64,000 nt of DNA, from NCBI RefSeq assembly GCF_001870515.1, contig NZ_MDGT01000003.1, positions 998,842-1,062,841 of the forward strand. Reading direction: 5' to 3'. The notes beneath the pieces are model-generated. The model worked only from the letters and a program-made list of their open reading frames with translations. It was not told where the DNA came from and did no database searches. The DNA is from Idiomarina sp. MD25a. GTDB lineage: Bacteria; Pseudomonadota; Gammaproteobacteria; Enterobacterales; Alteromonadaceae. The translations under genes were made by a program, and so were the position numbers. Below, piece by piece: positions 55,873 through 64,000 of the stretch (position 1 is the stretch's first letter; each line of letters opens with the position of its first letter).

Positions 55873-57819
55873 TTAACGACTGAGCTCTGGACGATCCTTA
55901 AACTCGTTCAAGGCATCGGGGTTCGCCAACGCATCGGTATTCTGTACGGGTTGCCCATGCACAACGTTACGAACCGCAAGTTCAACGATCTTACCACTAA
56001 TGGTTCTTGGAATATCGTTCACTTGTAATATAACCGCAGGCACGTGTCTAGGGGTAGCGTTTGCGCGAATCGTTTGCTTGATCGTTTTTACCAAAGCATC
56101 GTCAAGCTGCGCACCCTCACGGAGACGCACAAATAGTACGACGCGCTCATCGTCGTCCCATTGTTGACCGATAGCAATGCTCTCTAGCACAACGTCCACC
56201 TTCTCAACTTGGCGGTAAATCTCGGCTGTGCCAATGCGTACACCACCTGGGTTAAGTACTGCATCCGACCGACCGTAAATAATTACGCCGTCATGTTCGG
56301 TTAACTCGGCAAAGTCGCCGTGTGCCCAGATGTTATCGAAGCGTGCAAAGTAGGCGTTAAAATAGCGTTGGCCATCGTCATCACCCCAAAATCCAACGGG
56401 CATATTGGGAAATGAGTTCTCGCACACCAACTCGCCTTTTTGTTGTTTAACAGCTTCGCCTTGATCATTGTACACATCGACCGCTAAACCGAGTCCTCGA
56501 CATTGTAACTCACCGCGATAAACCGGCAGGATAGGGCAGCCTAGGGCGAAGCACGAAACAATGTCGGTTCCGCCTGAAATTGATGATAGGCAGAGGTCAG
56601 TTTTAATATCGCGGTAGACGTAGTCAAAACTTTCTGGAGGCAAGACAGAGCCAGTCGTCAATATGCTCCGCAATGCCTTTAATTCATGGGATTGACGCGG
56701 TTTGACATCGGCTTTTTCTAGCGCAGATAAATATTTTGCACTGGTACCGAACACGCTGATGTGTTCTTCATCGGCAATATCCCAAAGTACTTCCGGTTTA
56801 GGAGCGAATGGTGAACCATCAAACAAGACTAACTTAGCACCTAACGCGAGCCCACTGACCAGCCAGTTCCACATCATCCAGCCACAGGTTGTAAAGTAGA
56901 ACAGCGTATCTTCACGACCTAAGTCAGTATGCAAGCCGTGTTCTTTGTAATGTTGTAATAACGTGCCGCCAGCACCGTGAACAATACATTTAGGCACGCC
57001 TGTGGTACCTGAAGAAAACATAATATAGACCGGATGGTTGAACGGCTTTCTTACAAAATCAATATGGCTAGCATCATTATCTAGGAAATCCTCGTAACGC
57101 ACCATGCGAGCGTCATCGACCACCTCTGACTGACCGCTAAAGTTAACAAGTACCAAATGCTCAACAGTCGGCAAGTTGTCTACAATTTCGCTTACTTTAT
57201 CCTTTATATTGAGATTCTTTTGGTTATAAAAGTAGCCATCGACTGTGATCAGGACTTTCGGTTCAATCTGGCCAAAACGGTCGAGTACACCTTGCACACC
57301 AAAATCCGGTGAACAGGATGACCAAATTGCACCCAAGCTCGTTGTGGCAAGCATCATTACGATGGTTTCAATGCAATTGGGCATCATTCCAGCGACACGA
57401 TCGCCACTCGATACACCTTGCGTTTTTAGTGCATGTGCAGCACGAGCAACTTGCAAGTAGAGATCTTCATAACTGAGCTCTTGGCGCTCACCGTTCTCGC
57501 CGCGAAATACCAGTGCGCTGTGGTTATCTTTATGGCGCAGTAGGTTTTCCGCAAAGTTCAACTCAGCCTCTGGAAACCACTTGGCACCTGGAAGCTTGTC
57601 TTTATCTTGAACAATGACGTCGCCCTTGTCGCCAATCACATCAAAGTAATCCCAAATCAGCGACCAAAATGCTTCGTTGTTATTAATCGACCACTGATAG
57701 AGTTCGTGATAATTCGCAAGACCCGCGTCATTATGCACGTTTATCTGTTGCAGGAAATCGCTCATGCGCGCTTCAGCGATTTGATCCGCACTGGGTTGCC
57801 AAAGTCGTTCTGCTGCCAT
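55873..57819 (-). CDS. aacS: Acetoacetate-CoA ligase
   Basis: A 648-residue AMP-forming ligase that activates acetoacetate to acetoacetyl-CoA in the cytoplasm. The adenylate-forming motif is IMFSSGTTGVPKCIVHG; the later GGTDIVS and NPGGVRIGTAEIYRQV motifs with the C-terminal Lys (TISGKIVELAVR) are intact. The ATG at 57819 (MAAERLWQ) has AAAGGA before it; an upstream in-frame start overlaps liuE. It follows HMG-CoA lyase by 5 bases, so acetoacetate released there can be re-activated. Confidence 0.95.
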   Translation of the reverse strand: MAAERLWQPSADQIAEARMSDFLQQINVHNDAGLANYHELYQWSINNNEAFWSLIWDYFDVIGDKGDVIVQDKDKLPGAKWFPEAELNFAENLLRHKDNHSALVFRGENGERQELSYEDLYLQVARAAHALKTQGVSSGDRVAGMMPNCIETIVMMLATTSLGAIWSSCSPDFGVQGVLDRFGQIEPKVLITVDGYFYNQKNLNIKDKVSEIVDNLPTVEHLVLVNFSGQSEVVDDARMVRYEDFLDNDASHIDFVRKPFNHPVYIMFSSGTTGVPKCIVHGAGGTLLQHYKEHGLHTDLGREDTLFYFTTCGWMMWNWLVSGLALGAKLVLFDGSPFAPKPEVLWDIADEEHISVFGTSAKYLSALEKADVKPRQSHELKALRSILTTGSVLPPESFDYVYRDIKTDLCLSSISGGTDIVSCFALGCPILPVYRGELQCRGLGLAVDVYNDQGEAVKQQKGELVCENSFPNMPVGFWGDDDGQRYFNAYFARFDNIWAHGDFAELTEHDGVIIYGRSDAVLNPGGVRIGTAEIYRQVEKVDVVLESIAIGQQWDDDERVVLFVRLREGAQLDDALVKTIKQTIRANATPRHVPAVILQVNDIPRTISGKIVELAVRNVVHGQPVQNTDALANPDALNEFKDRPELSR

Positions 57820-57824
57820 GTTAA

Positions 57825-58739
57825 TTATCCTTTTTTTGCCAGTTCTGCGAGTGCCACTTGAGAGCGAGGGCCATGTCCAAGGTGCTGACAAATATCAGCA
57901 CCTGCACGGACGAGTGCATCAAGCTCGACGCCCGTTTTAATACCCATTCCGTTTAACATGTATACCACATCCTCGGTCGCCACATTACCGCTGGCGCCTT
58001 TTGCGTAAGGGCAACCGCCTAAGCCTGCCACCGCACTATCAACGGTATTCACGCCGAGTTCCAAACAGGCAAGAATATTAGCCAAGGCCTGCCCGTACGT
58101 ATTGTGAAAGTGCAACGCCAACTGATCCGCCGGCACTACCTCAAGCACGGCTTTAACCATTTCAGCCGCTTGTAGCGGTGTACCTACACCAATCGTGTCG
58201 CCGAGGGACACTTCGTAACAGCCCATTTCGATCAATTGCTGCGCCACATGTGCGACATCTTTTAGTGGTACATCGCCTTGATAAGGACAGCCTAGAACGC
58301 AGGAGACGTAGCCGCGTACGCGTACATTCGCTTGTCGTGCTTGGGTGATTACCGGACGAAAGCGTTCCAGTGACTCGTCGATAGAACAGTTAATATTACG
58401 CTGACTAAATTGTTCTGATGCGGCACCAAAAACGGCAACCTCATCAGTATTCACCGCGAGCGCGTTCTCCAATCCTTTTAGATTGGGTGTCAGAGCGGAG
58501 TAAGTAATCCCAGAGTGACGTTCTATCTGTTCCATGATCTCGCCACTGTCGGCCATCTGTGGCACCCACTTCGGGCTGACAAAACTAGCGCTTTCTATAT
58601 ATTTTAGGCCCGTTTTAGACAGGGCATTAATCAGCTCTATTTTAGCGGCGGTCGGAACCGCCACTTCATTTTGTAAGCCATCGCGTGGACCGACTTCGAC
58701 GATATTAACTTCATCCGGCATAGCGCTGCGTTTAAACAT
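57825..58739 (-). CDS. mvaB: Hydroxymethylglutaryl-CoA lyase
   Basis: A 304-residue metal-dependent TIM-barrel lyase (LiuE) cleaving HMG-CoA to acetoacetate and acetyl-CoA, the last step of leucine degradation. VNIVEVGPRDGLQNE, SYVSCVLGCPYQGDV, the GCYEVSLGDTIGVG active-site loop and VAGLGGCPYAKGASGN (catalytic Cys) are intact. It starts 2 bases after liuD on the same strand. An internal ATG (residue 7) is an alternative start. Confidence 0.95.
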   Translation of the reverse strand: MFKRSAMPDEVNIVEVGPRDGLQNEVAVPTAAKIELINALSKTGLKYIESASFVSPKWVPQMADSGEIMEQIERHSGITYSALTPNLKGLENALAVNTDEVAVFGAASEQFSQRNINCSIDESLERFRPVITQARQANVRVRGYVSCVLGCPYQGDVPLKDVAHVAQQLIEMGCYEVSLGDTIGVGTPLQAAEMVKAVLEVVPADQLALHFHNTYGQALANILACLELGVNTVDSAVAGLGGCPYAKGASGNVATEDVVYMLNGMGIKTGVELDALVRAGADICQHLGHGPRSQVALAELAKKG

Positions 58740-58741
58740 GC

Positions 58742-60715
58742 TTACTCCTTCTCGGCAATAGCAACGAGTTCGTCACCATCACTCACTAAGTCACCAGAGG
58801 CAAAAAATACGTCCGTTACTTCACCTGCGCAATGCGCTTTAATGGTGTACTCCATCTTCATTGCTTCCATGATGACAAGGGCTTGGTCTTTCTCAACGTG
58901 GTCGCCTTTGCTCACCAAAACATCTGTGATTGTGCCATTCATCGGCGCGACCAAGCCTCCCCCGGCGTTGTCATCGACCAAGGTATCAGCCACCTTATGG
59001 CGATGCAGTGTCACTGGACCTTGTTCGGTAAATACAGTGAGTGTGTCATCACAGGTCGCAATGTAGCGCTGATAGCGATGACCGTTCACAACAACGTTGA
59101 GCTGATCATCTCGGATACTCGCTTGGATGGCAAAGCGCTCTTCGCCAATCGTCACGTTAAAGCCATTATCTGTTTGCTCGAGCTCAACACGATTCAGTTC
59201 TTCGCCGTCACTGAATTCAACCACGTGTACGGCGGCTTCGTTCAAACGCAGTGCATCAGCACGATTCCACGGACTATTGTTGGTGGTAATTTGCGTTTGA
59301 CGTTGTAATACATCAAATACTGCCGCTTCAGTGCGTACCCAAGCAAGATCTTGGGTCGACTCTGGGAACAACGATTGTTCATACTGCTGGATAAATTCAG
59401 TCGTGAGATCCATGCGCATAAATGCTGGATGGCTTGCTAACCGGTGTAAAAACTCAATATTTGTATGTAAGCCCGTGACACGGTATTGCTTCAAAGCGCG
59501 TTGTAATTTCAGTAAGGCGCGATCTCGGTCAGTATCCCAAACAATCAATTTGGCGATCATCGGATCGTAAAAACTCGAGATTTCATCACCTTGCTCGACA
59601 CCCGTATCGATACGCACGCCGGCATTGACTGCTGGGGTACGAAGGTGACGGATCGTGCCCGTGCTCGGTAAAAAGTCGTTGGCAGGGTCTTCTGCATAAA
59701 TACGCGCTTCGAAAGCATGACCGTTAACGGTGACGGCGTCTTGCGTCAACGGTAAGCTGTCCCCAGAGGCGACCATGAGCTGCCATTCAACTAAGTCTAA
59801 GCCGGTAATCATCTCTGTTACGGGGTGTTCGACTTGTAAGCGAGTATTCATTTCCATGAAGAAAAACTCGCCACTGGCGTCGTATAAAAACTCAACCGTA
59901 CCTGCACCCACGTAGTCAATAGCTTTTGCTGCTTTGACGGCAGCTTCACCCATCGCTTGACGGGTTGTTTCCGATAGCGCCGGCGCAGGCGCCTCTTCAA
60001 TGACTTTTTGGTGACGGCGTTGTACCGAACAATCTCGTTCTGCAAGGTATACGGCGTTGCCATGCTGGTCGCAGAATACTTGGATCTCTACGTGGCGTGG
60101 ATTACGGATAAAGCGCTCAAACAAGACTTTGTCATTGCCAAACGATGATTTCGCTTCACGTTTTGCCGAACTCAGTGCAGATTTAAAATCCTGCTCCGAT
60201 TCGACCACGCGCATGCCTTTACCACCACCGCCATAAGCGGCTTTTAAAAGCAGCGGGAAGCCAACCTCTTTCGCTTTGGAAAATAGCGTGTCTTCGTCTT
60301 GTTCGCTACCATGATAACCCGGAACTAAAGGTACACCCGCTTCTTCCATAATGGCTTTAGCGGCACTTTTAGACCCCATTGCAGCAATCGCCGAAACCGG
60401 TGGACCGACAAAAATAATATCATTCTGCTGACAGAGTTCAGCAAACGATTCATTCTCAGATAAAAAACCGTAACCTGGATGGATAGCATCGGCACCGGCA
60501 GATTTTGCGACGTCGATAATCGTGTCTGCCTTTAAGTAACTTTCGTTGCTCGGTGCCGGACCAATGTAATAGGCTTCGTCAGCAAGTTGCGTATGCCGTG
60601 CCTGTGCGTCCGCAGCCGAGTATACCGCAATGGTGCGGATACCCATTTGGCGTGCCGTTTCGATAACACGGCAAGCGATTTCACCACGGTTTGCAATAAG
60701 AAGTGATTGAATCAT
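58742..60715 (-). CDS. liuD: Methylcrotonyl-CoA carboxylase alpha (biotin carboxylase) subunit
   Basis: A 657-residue biotin-dependent carboxylase subunit. The N-terminal SLLIANRGEIACRVIETARQMGI begins the biotin-carboxylase fold; the ATP-grasp GGGGKGMR, MEMNTRLQVEHPVTE and a C-terminal biotinyl domain with EAMKMEYT follow (Lys is the biotin site). With LiuB it carboxylates 3-methylcrotonyl-CoA. The subunit resembles propionyl- or acetyl-CoA carboxylase subunits, but the liu gene set fixes the assignment. The start at 60715 (MIQSLLIANRGE) is chosen over 60745, which would overlap liuC. Confidence 0.93.
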   Translation of the reverse strand: MIQSLLIANRGEIACRVIETARQMGIRTIAVYSAADAQARHTQLADEAYYIGPAPSNESYLKADTIIDVAKSAGADAIHPGYGFLSENESFAELCQQNDIIFVGPPVSAIAAMGSKSAAKAIMEEAGVPLVPGYHGSEQDEDTLFSKAKEVGFPLLLKAAYGGGGKGMRVVESEQDFKSALSSAKREAKSSFGNDKVLFERFIRNPRHVEIQVFCDQHGNAVYLAERDCSVQRRHQKVIEEAPAPALSETTRQAMGEAAVKAAKAIDYVGAGTVEFLYDASGEFFFMEMNTRLQVEHPVTEMITGLDLVEWQLMVASGDSLPLTQDAVTVNGHAFEARIYAEDPANDFLPSTGTIRHLRTPAVNAGVRIDTGVEQGDEISSFYDPMIAKLIVWDTDRDRALLKLQRALKQYRVTGLHTNIEFLHRLASHPAFMRMDLTTEFIQQYEQSLFPESTQDLAWVRTEAAVFDVLQRQTQITTNNSPWNRADALRLNEAAVHVVEFSDGEELNRVELEQTDNGFNVTIGEERFAIQASIRDDQLNVVVNGHRYQRYIATCDDTLTVFTEQGPVTLHRHKVADTLVDDNAGGGLVAPMNGTITDVLVSKGDHVEKDQALVIMEAMKMEYTIKAHCAGEVTDVFFASGDLVSDGDELVAIAEKE

Positions 60716-60726
60716 AAATAATCCCG

Positions 60727-61512
60727 TTAACTTTTGCTTTGCCACTGCGGCGCGCGTTTTTCTAGAAATGCAGTGAGGCCTTCTTGACCTTCATCTGATA
60801 CGCGGATTTTTGCAATTTCTTCGATAGTAAATCGGCGCACCGGGTCACTAGTAGGTTGGTGTGCGACGCCACGAATAAGGCGTTTACATGCGCCCAAGGC
60901 TTGTGGTGAATTGTTTAATAGAGCCTCAAGAAGTGATGGCAAGGTGTCTTCAAATTCTTCAACAATTTCAGTGACTAATCCTGCTTGCAAGGCTTTTTCG
61001 GCAAAGAAACGTTCGGCGGTCAGCATATAACGACGCGCTTGCCGCTCACCCATAACACGTACGACATAAGGGCTTATCACTGCGGGGATGAGGCCGATTT
61101 TGACTTCGCTCAGGCAAAAACTGCTTTTGGGTTGTGCTAGAACCATGTCGCAACAGGCGGCTAAGCCAACAGCGCCACCAAACGCAGCGCCTTGCACGAG
61201 TGCGATGGTGGGTTTGCTTAACTGATCAAGTTGGCTCATTAAGCGATCGAGACCAGCGGCATCATCGATATTTTCTTGATAATCCTTATCCGCCATGGAG
61301 CGCATCCAGTTTAAGTCGGCGCCCGCGGAAAAGTTTTTGCCATTGGAACGCAATACTAAAACGCGCGCCTGTTCAGACTCCTCAACTTCAGTTAATGCGG
61401 CAACGAGCTCAGCGATCATTTTATCGTCGAAGGCATTGTGCACTTCTGGACGATTCAGGGTAAGCCATGCGACACCACGAGAATCGATAGAAAATTCAGT
61501 GTATTCACTCAT
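60727..61512 (-). CDS. liuC: Methylglutaconyl-CoA hydratase (enoyl-CoA hydratase family)
   Basis: A 261-residue crotonase-fold hydratase. NGKNFSAGADLNWM forms the first oxyanion-hole strand and GAAFGGAVGLAACCDMVLAQP the second. Placed between liuB and liuD, its likely reaction is hydration of 3-methylglutaconyl-CoA to HMG-CoA. General enoyl-CoA hydratases share the fold, so the assignment depends on context. It follows liuB by 11 bases. Confidence 0.9.
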   Translation of the reverse strand: MSEYTEFSIDSRGVAWLTLNRPEVHNAFDDKMIAELVAALTEVEESEQARVLVLRSNGKNFSAGADLNWMRSMADKDYQENIDDAAGLDRLMSQLDQLSKPTIALVQGAAFGGAVGLAACCDMVLAQPKSSFCLSEVKIGLIPAVISPYVVRVMGERQARRYMLTAERFFAEKALQAGLVTEIVEEFEDTLPSLLEALLNNSPQALGACKRLIRGVAHQPTSDPVRRFTIEEIAKIRVSDEGQEGLTAFLEKRAPQWQSKS

Positions 61513-61523
61513 GATTGCTCTCC

Positions 61524-63131
61524 TTACATCCGGAATACGCCGAACTGGCTGTCTTCAATCGGTGCGTTAAGTGAAGCGGCAATGCTAAGGCCCAACACAT
61601 CGCGGGTTTGTGCAGGGTCGATAATACCGTCATCCCACAAACGGCCCGAAGCATAGTAGGGGTGACCTTGCTTTTCGTATTGTTCAACAATCGGTTGTTT
61701 CAGCTTGGCTTCATCTTCCGCACTCAGTTTTTCGCCTTTACGCGCAAGGTTGTCCTTGGTGACTTGAGCCATTACACCGGCAGCCTGTTCACCACCCATT
61801 ACCGAAATACGTGCGTTTGGCCACATAAACATCAGGGTCGGATCGTAGGCACGTCCGCACATACCGTAGTTACCAGCACCATAGCTACCGCCAATGAGCA
61901 CGGTGAACTTAGGTACTTTGGCGCAGGATACAGCCATTACCATTTTAGCGCCGTGCTTAGCGATACCCTCGGCTTCATATTTTTTACCGACCATAAAACC
62001 GGTGATGTTTTGCAAGAACACGAGAGGAATTTTACGCTGCGCGCACAATTCAATGAAATGAGCACCTTTTTGTGCACTTTCGGAGAATAAAATACCGTTA
62101 TTTGCCACGATACCGACGGGGTACCCGTGAATACGCGCAAAGCCCGTCACCAGCGTGGTGCCGTAGTTCGCTTTAAACTCATCAAAATCAGAGTCATCCA
62201 CGACACGCGCAATCACTTCGTGAACATCGTAAGGCTTACGTAAATCGATGCCAACGATGCCATAGAGTTCTTTTGCATCATAACGCGGCGGCTTGCTTTC
62301 GCGTTGATCTAACTGAGTGGGCGCGGGGCGGTTTAATCGTGCCACTGAACGGCGCGCTAATGCCAGAGCATGCTCGTCATTATGGGCAAAGTGATCGGCA
62401 ACACCAGAAACCCGCGTGTGTACATCGGCACCACCGAGTTCTTCGGCGCTGACTTCCTCGCCCGTTGCCGCTTTAACTAACGGCGGGCCGGCAAGAAAAA
62501 TAGTGCCTTGCTCTTTTACAATCACGCTCTCGTCTGCCATGGCAGGAACATAAGCACCGCCAGCTGTACATAGACCCATGACAACCGCGATCTGCGGAAT
62601 GCCCTTAGCTGACATGTTGGCTTGATTAAAGAAGATGCGACCAAAGTGGTCTTTATCTGGAAATACGTCATCTTGACGAGGTAGGTTGGCACCGCCTGAG
62701 TCGACTAAATAAATACACGGCAAATGGCATCGTTCGGCAATTTCTTGCGCGCGCAGATGCTTTTTAACGGTTAAGGGATAATAAGTACCGCCTTTTACCG
62801 TTGCGTCGTTAGCGACGATCATGCACTCAACGCCTTCGACGCGACCAATACCCGCCACGACGCCGGCTGCCGGCACGTAATCGTCGTACACATCCCATGC
62901 AGCGAACTGACCGATTTCTAAAAACGCTGAACCGGCGTCAAGCAGCTTATTAATACGTTGGCGCGGTAACAGTTTACCGCGCGACAAGTGACGCTCTTGA
63001 TATTTAGGACCGCCGCCTTGTTTAATTTGTTCGACTTTAGCGTTCACGTCATCAACGACCGCTTGCATCGATTCATAGTTCGCTTTGAACTGCTCGTCGC
63101 GGGTGTTGACTTTGCTTGCAAGAATAGCCAC
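61524..63131 (-). CDS. liuB: Methylcrotonyl-CoA carboxylase beta (carboxyltransferase) subunit
   Basis: A 535-residue carboxyltransferase subunit. [24 protein letters not shown], the [18 protein letters not shown] substrate loop and [19 protein letters not shown] are characteristic, as is [20 protein letters not shown]. It starts with a GTG (63131) behind AAGGAG. It follows liuA by 11 bases and precedes liuC by 11. Together with LiuD it fixes CO2 onto methylcrotonyl-CoA. Confidence 0.96.
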   Translation of the reverse strand: MAILASKVNTRDEQFKANYESMQAVVDDVNAKVEQIKQGGGPKYQERHLSRGKLLPRQRINKLLDAGSAFLEIGQFAAWDVYDDYVPAAGVVAGIGRVEGVECMIVANDATVKGGTYYPLTVKKHLRAQEIAERCHLPCIYLVDSGGANLPRQDDVFPDKDHFGRIFFNQANMSAKGIPQIAVVMGLCTAGGAYVPAMADESVIVKEQGTIFLAGPPLVKAATGEEVSAEELGGADVHTRVSGVADHFAHNDEHALALARRSVARLNRPAPTQLDQRESKPPRYDAKELYGIVGIDLRKPYDVHEVIARVVDDSDFDEFKANYGTTLVTGFARIHGYPVGIVANNGILFSESAQKGAHFIELCAQRKIPLVFLQNITGFMVGKKYEAEGIAKHGAKMVMAVSCAKVPKFTVLIGGSYGAGNYGMCGRAYDPTLMFMWPNARISVMGGEQAAGVMAQVTKDNLARKGEKLSAEDEAKLKQPIVEQYEKQGHPYYASGRLWDDGIIDPAQTRDVLGLSIAASLNAPIEDSQFGVFRM

Positions 63132-63142
63132 AGCGTCTCCTT

Positions 63143-64000
63143 TTATTTGGACTCGTTGAACAACTCACGACCAATCAGCATACGGCGGATTTCTGACGTA
63201 CCGGCACCAATTTCATAAAGTTTCGCATCACGTAACAGACGTCCAGTCGGGTATTCGTTAATGTAGCCGTTACCACCGAGCAATTGAATCGCATCAAGAG
63301 CAAGTTGAGTCGCTAGCTCGGCTGCATAAAGTATTGCGCCCGCTGCGTCTTTGCGCGTGGTTTCACCACGGTCGCACGATTGCGCCACCGCGTAAACGTA
63401 AGCACGTGCTGCGTTAGTGCGCGTGTACATGTCCGCGACCTTACCCTGTACCAATTGGAACTCACCAATCGCTTTGCCAAACTGGTTACGGTCGTGGATA
63501 TAGGGAACGACGGCATCTAGACACGCTTGCATGATGCCCAACGGACCTGCCGCGAGTACAGCGCGCTCGTAATCTAAGCCACTCATCAATACTTCAACGC
63601 CACCATTAAGTTCGCCGAGAATATTTTCCGCAGGTACCTCGGCGTCCTCGAACACCAACTCACAAGTATTTGAGCCGCGCATTCCAAGTTTGTCGAGCTT
63701 TTGGGCTTGGCTAAATCCTGGGGTATTTTTCTCAACGATAAACGCGGTGATACCACGCGAAGCCTTCTCGGCATCAGTTTTAGCGTAAATCACAAAAACG
63801 TCGGCATCGGGACCGTTAGTAATCCACATTTTATTGCCGTTTAGTACGTACTTGTCGCCTTTCTTCTCGGCTTTCAATTTCATGCTGACCACGTCCGAGC
63901 CCGCATTAGGTTCGCTCATCGCGAGCGCGCCTACATGTTCGCCGGTACAGAGCTTAGGTAAGTATTTTTGTTTCTGTTCTTCGTTGCCGTTGCGCGCGAT
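63143..64000 (-). CDS. liuA: Isovaleryl-CoA dehydrogenase (5' end beyond the window)
   Basis: The C-terminal 285 residues of an acyl-CoA dehydrogenase; the frame stays open to base 64000, so the N-terminus is missing. [35 protein letters not shown] and the catalytic-Glu segment [14 protein letters not shown] are as in isovaleryl-CoA dehydrogenase. [43 protein letters not shown] is the usual end. It is the first visible gene of the leftward liu operon, starting the oxidation of isovaleryl-CoA from leucine. A LiuR-type regulator, if present, would be further right. Confidence 0.93.
   Translation of the reverse strand: MARNGNEEQKQKYLPKLCTGEHVGALAMSEPNAGSDVVSMKLKAEKKGDKYVLNGNKMWITNGPDADVFVIYAKTDAEKASRGITAFIVEKNTPGFSQAQKLDKLGMRGSNTCELVFEDAEVPAENILGELNGGVEVLMSGLDYERAVLAAGPLGIMQACLDAVVPYIHDRNQFGKAIGEFQLVQGKVADMYTRTNAARAYVYAVAQSCDRGETTRKDAAGAILYAAELATQLALDAIQLLGGNGYINEYPTGRLLRDAKLYEIGAGTSEIRRMLIGRELFNESK

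Overview
The window reads as the chromosome of a free-living, aerobic marine-type gammaproteobacterium. Core blocks (lolB-ispE-prs-rplY-pth-ychF; hemA-prfA-prmC-sirB2-sirB1-kdsA; ratA-rnfH beside smpB; smrB-prmB-aroC-epmC) and the emphasis on fatty-acid and amino-acid catabolism (PsrA-FadE, ETF-ubiquinone oxidoreductase, a leucine-degradation cluster) fit Alteromonadales, and best the Idiomarinaceae. That placement is an inference from gene order and protein character, not from a search. No rRNA, tRNA, CRISPR array, insertion sequence, integrase or phage gene is visible, and no gene-free stretch exceeds 300 bases. The longest gap is 219 bases, at 50089-50307. The first 173 bases hold no gene I can recognise.

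Layout. 174-2221 (-): fumC and a short-chain dehydrogenase. 2373-6605 (+): a compact envelope/signalling operon with a cupredoxin-like periplasmic protein, a GGDEF-EAL c-di-GMP protein, a DUF3034 outer-membrane protein and an exported truncated globin. 6669-11684 (-): housekeeping block with a structured leader before rplY. 11834-21467 (+): haem and translation-termination genes, SirB proteins, KDO synthesis and TrkH, with a response regulator carrying a decayed HD-GYP domain and a DUF819 transporter inserted. 21498-26407 (+): ZIP transporter, secreted metallo-beta-lactamase-fold protein, and psrA-fadE with a likely PsrA operator. 26430-30272: S41 protease lipoprotein, NagZ and queuosine genes queC/queE.

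30361-38950 (+) is the most distinctive region: one tightly overlapping Tad (Flp-type IVc pilus) operon. It has the pilin, three further TadE/F/G-like membrane-anchored proteins, CpaB, secretin, ATPase, TadB, TadC, a DUF192 protein, a TadD-like lipoprotein and two proteins I cannot assign. No TadZ/CpaE and no prepilin peptidase gene lie with it. The pilin ribosome-binding site sits in an inverted repeat.

38963-47547: smpB, ratA-rnfH, sixA, smrB, prmB-aroC-epmC, a small entericidin-like lipoprotein, an ATP-NAD kinase-like protein, a 2Fe-2S ferredoxin, and a purine permease with gpt. 47590-51811: proS, trmO, a beta-repeat envelope protein behind a near-perfect sigma-54 promoter, an RcsF-like lipoprotein and an H-NS protein. 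51973-64000 (-): ETF-QO, a second GGDEF-EAL protein, then aacS and liuE-D-C-B-A, which together convert isovaleryl-CoA to acetoacetyl-CoA. LiuA is cut by the right edge.
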